A model generated the notes under the pieces. It had not been told where the DNA came from, searched no databases, and saw only the letters and a program-made list of their open reading frames with translations. From DASVLX01 sp036384655 (GTDB lineage Bacteria > Actinomycetota > Actinomycetes > Mycobacteriales > Pseudonocardiaceae), in contig DASVLX010000035.1 in the NCBI GenBank assembly GCA_036384655.1, forward strand, positions 1 to 32,699: 32,699 bases of DNA, read 5' to 3'. The translations under genes and the position numbers were made by a program. Every line of letters starts with the position of its first letter. The first letter of the stretch is position 1. This document shows, in pieces, positions 32,405 to 32,699 of the stretch.

Positions 32405-32699
32405 CTATGCGGCGGGTCGCTGGGAGCGCTCGCCGAGGACGTCGCGGTACAGGGCCTCGCGGAGGGCGACGTCGCGAGGATCGTCGAGCAGGCTGTATCC
32501 CAGGCGGTTGGGCGCGTAGCAGTAACCGATCCGGGCGTCCGGGTCGGCGAAGCCGAAGGACCCGCCGGCGCCGGGCGTGCCGAAGGCGGCGTCCGTCGAG
32601 CCGAACGGAGACACCGGGGTGGGCTTGAGATAGCCGAGCGAGTACCTGGCCGGGCCGATGTTCAACACCAGGTCGAACGGGCCACCGGACGGCGGCTGA
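32405..32699 (-). CDS. serine hydrolase / beta-lactamase-family protein, C-terminal part
   Basis: The gene runs off the right edge, so only the last 97 residues are seen. They include SLGYLKPTP, FGTPGAGGSFGFADPDARIGYCYAPNRLG and SLLDDPRDVALREALY (short pieces cited). The H/G-x-G-GG-S-x-G-F-ADP pattern, with the Gly-rich loop in place of the third motif of class C-type serine hydrolases, is characteristic of the esterase/beta-lactamase (EstB-like, PF00144) family. The catalytic SxxK would be outside the window. The substrate cannot be told. A gap of 135 bases separates it from the methyltransferase start. Confidence 0.75.
   Translation of the reverse strand, partial: QPPSGGPFDLVLNIGPARYSLGYLKPTPVSPFGSTDAAFGTPGAGGSFGFADPDARIGYCYAPNRLGYSLLDDPRDVALREALYRDVLGERSQRPAA

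Noticed and set aside
1..32699. CRISPR arrays, tRNA/rRNA genes, insertion sequences or prophage genes
   Set aside because: No regular repeat-spacer pattern, cloverleaf, transposase or phage structural gene was recognised on either strand.

Overview
The window is high-GC DNA with GTG/TTG starts, many GTGA/ATGA overlaps and actinobacteria-restricted families (a DosR/DevR orthologue, an Rv1733c-type membrane protein, an Acg-type nitroreductase, DUF6104, Methyltransf_19 proteins). It is most likely the chromosome of a filamentous actinomycete; the DosR orthologue and the mix of families suggest Pseudonocardiales, but the species cannot be named from sequence alone.

Region 1 (1-22098) looks like a low-oxygen / dormancy island. 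It opens with the 3' end of a DosR-like response regulator whose recognition helix matches the mycobacterial protein, followed by a GNAT + ADP-forming acyl-CoA synthetase fusion (Pat-like lysine acyltransferase). An ImmA/IrrE-PIN toxin-antitoxin-like pair with an amber-interrupted toxin and a tiny DUF6104 gene come next. A copper nitrite reductase fused to a polytopic membrane domain and an extra cupredoxin follows. On the minus strand (14142 to 8383) lie a [NiFe]-hydrogenase small and large subunit, its maturation protease, an Rv1733c-like protein, a DddA-like deaminase toxin with its Imm1 immunity gene, and an Acg-type nitroreductase. Divergently (14414 to 22098) lie a pyruvate/2-oxoacid:ferredoxin oxidoreductase (gamma, alpha, beta), a GltD-like flavoprotein with a C-terminal 2x[4Fe-4S] ferredoxin, a CBS-BON protein and PEP synthase. 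Together these could link H2, ferredoxin, NAD(P)H, acetyl-CoA/pyruvate and PEP, with nitrite as an electron acceptor. Several gaps carry GGGCC/GGGAC-type half-sites that could be DosR boxes.

Region 2 (22160-25653) is an accessory block with lower GC: an XRE/TPR regulator translationally coupled to a HAD hydrolase, facing away from two small orphan genes and a small membrane protein. Region 3 (25717-29242) has tandemly duplicated Methyltransf_19 genes with duplicated promoters, a small unknown gene and a secreted GH16 glycosidase. Region 4 (29306-32699) has a solitary XRE regulator, a HigBA toxin-antitoxin pair with an AT-rich promoter, a FolP-type dihydropteroate synthase, a class I SAM methyltransferase and the C-terminal end of a serine hydrolase / beta-lactamase-family protein cut by the window edge. 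No tRNA, rRNA, CRISPR array or intact insertion sequence was seen.
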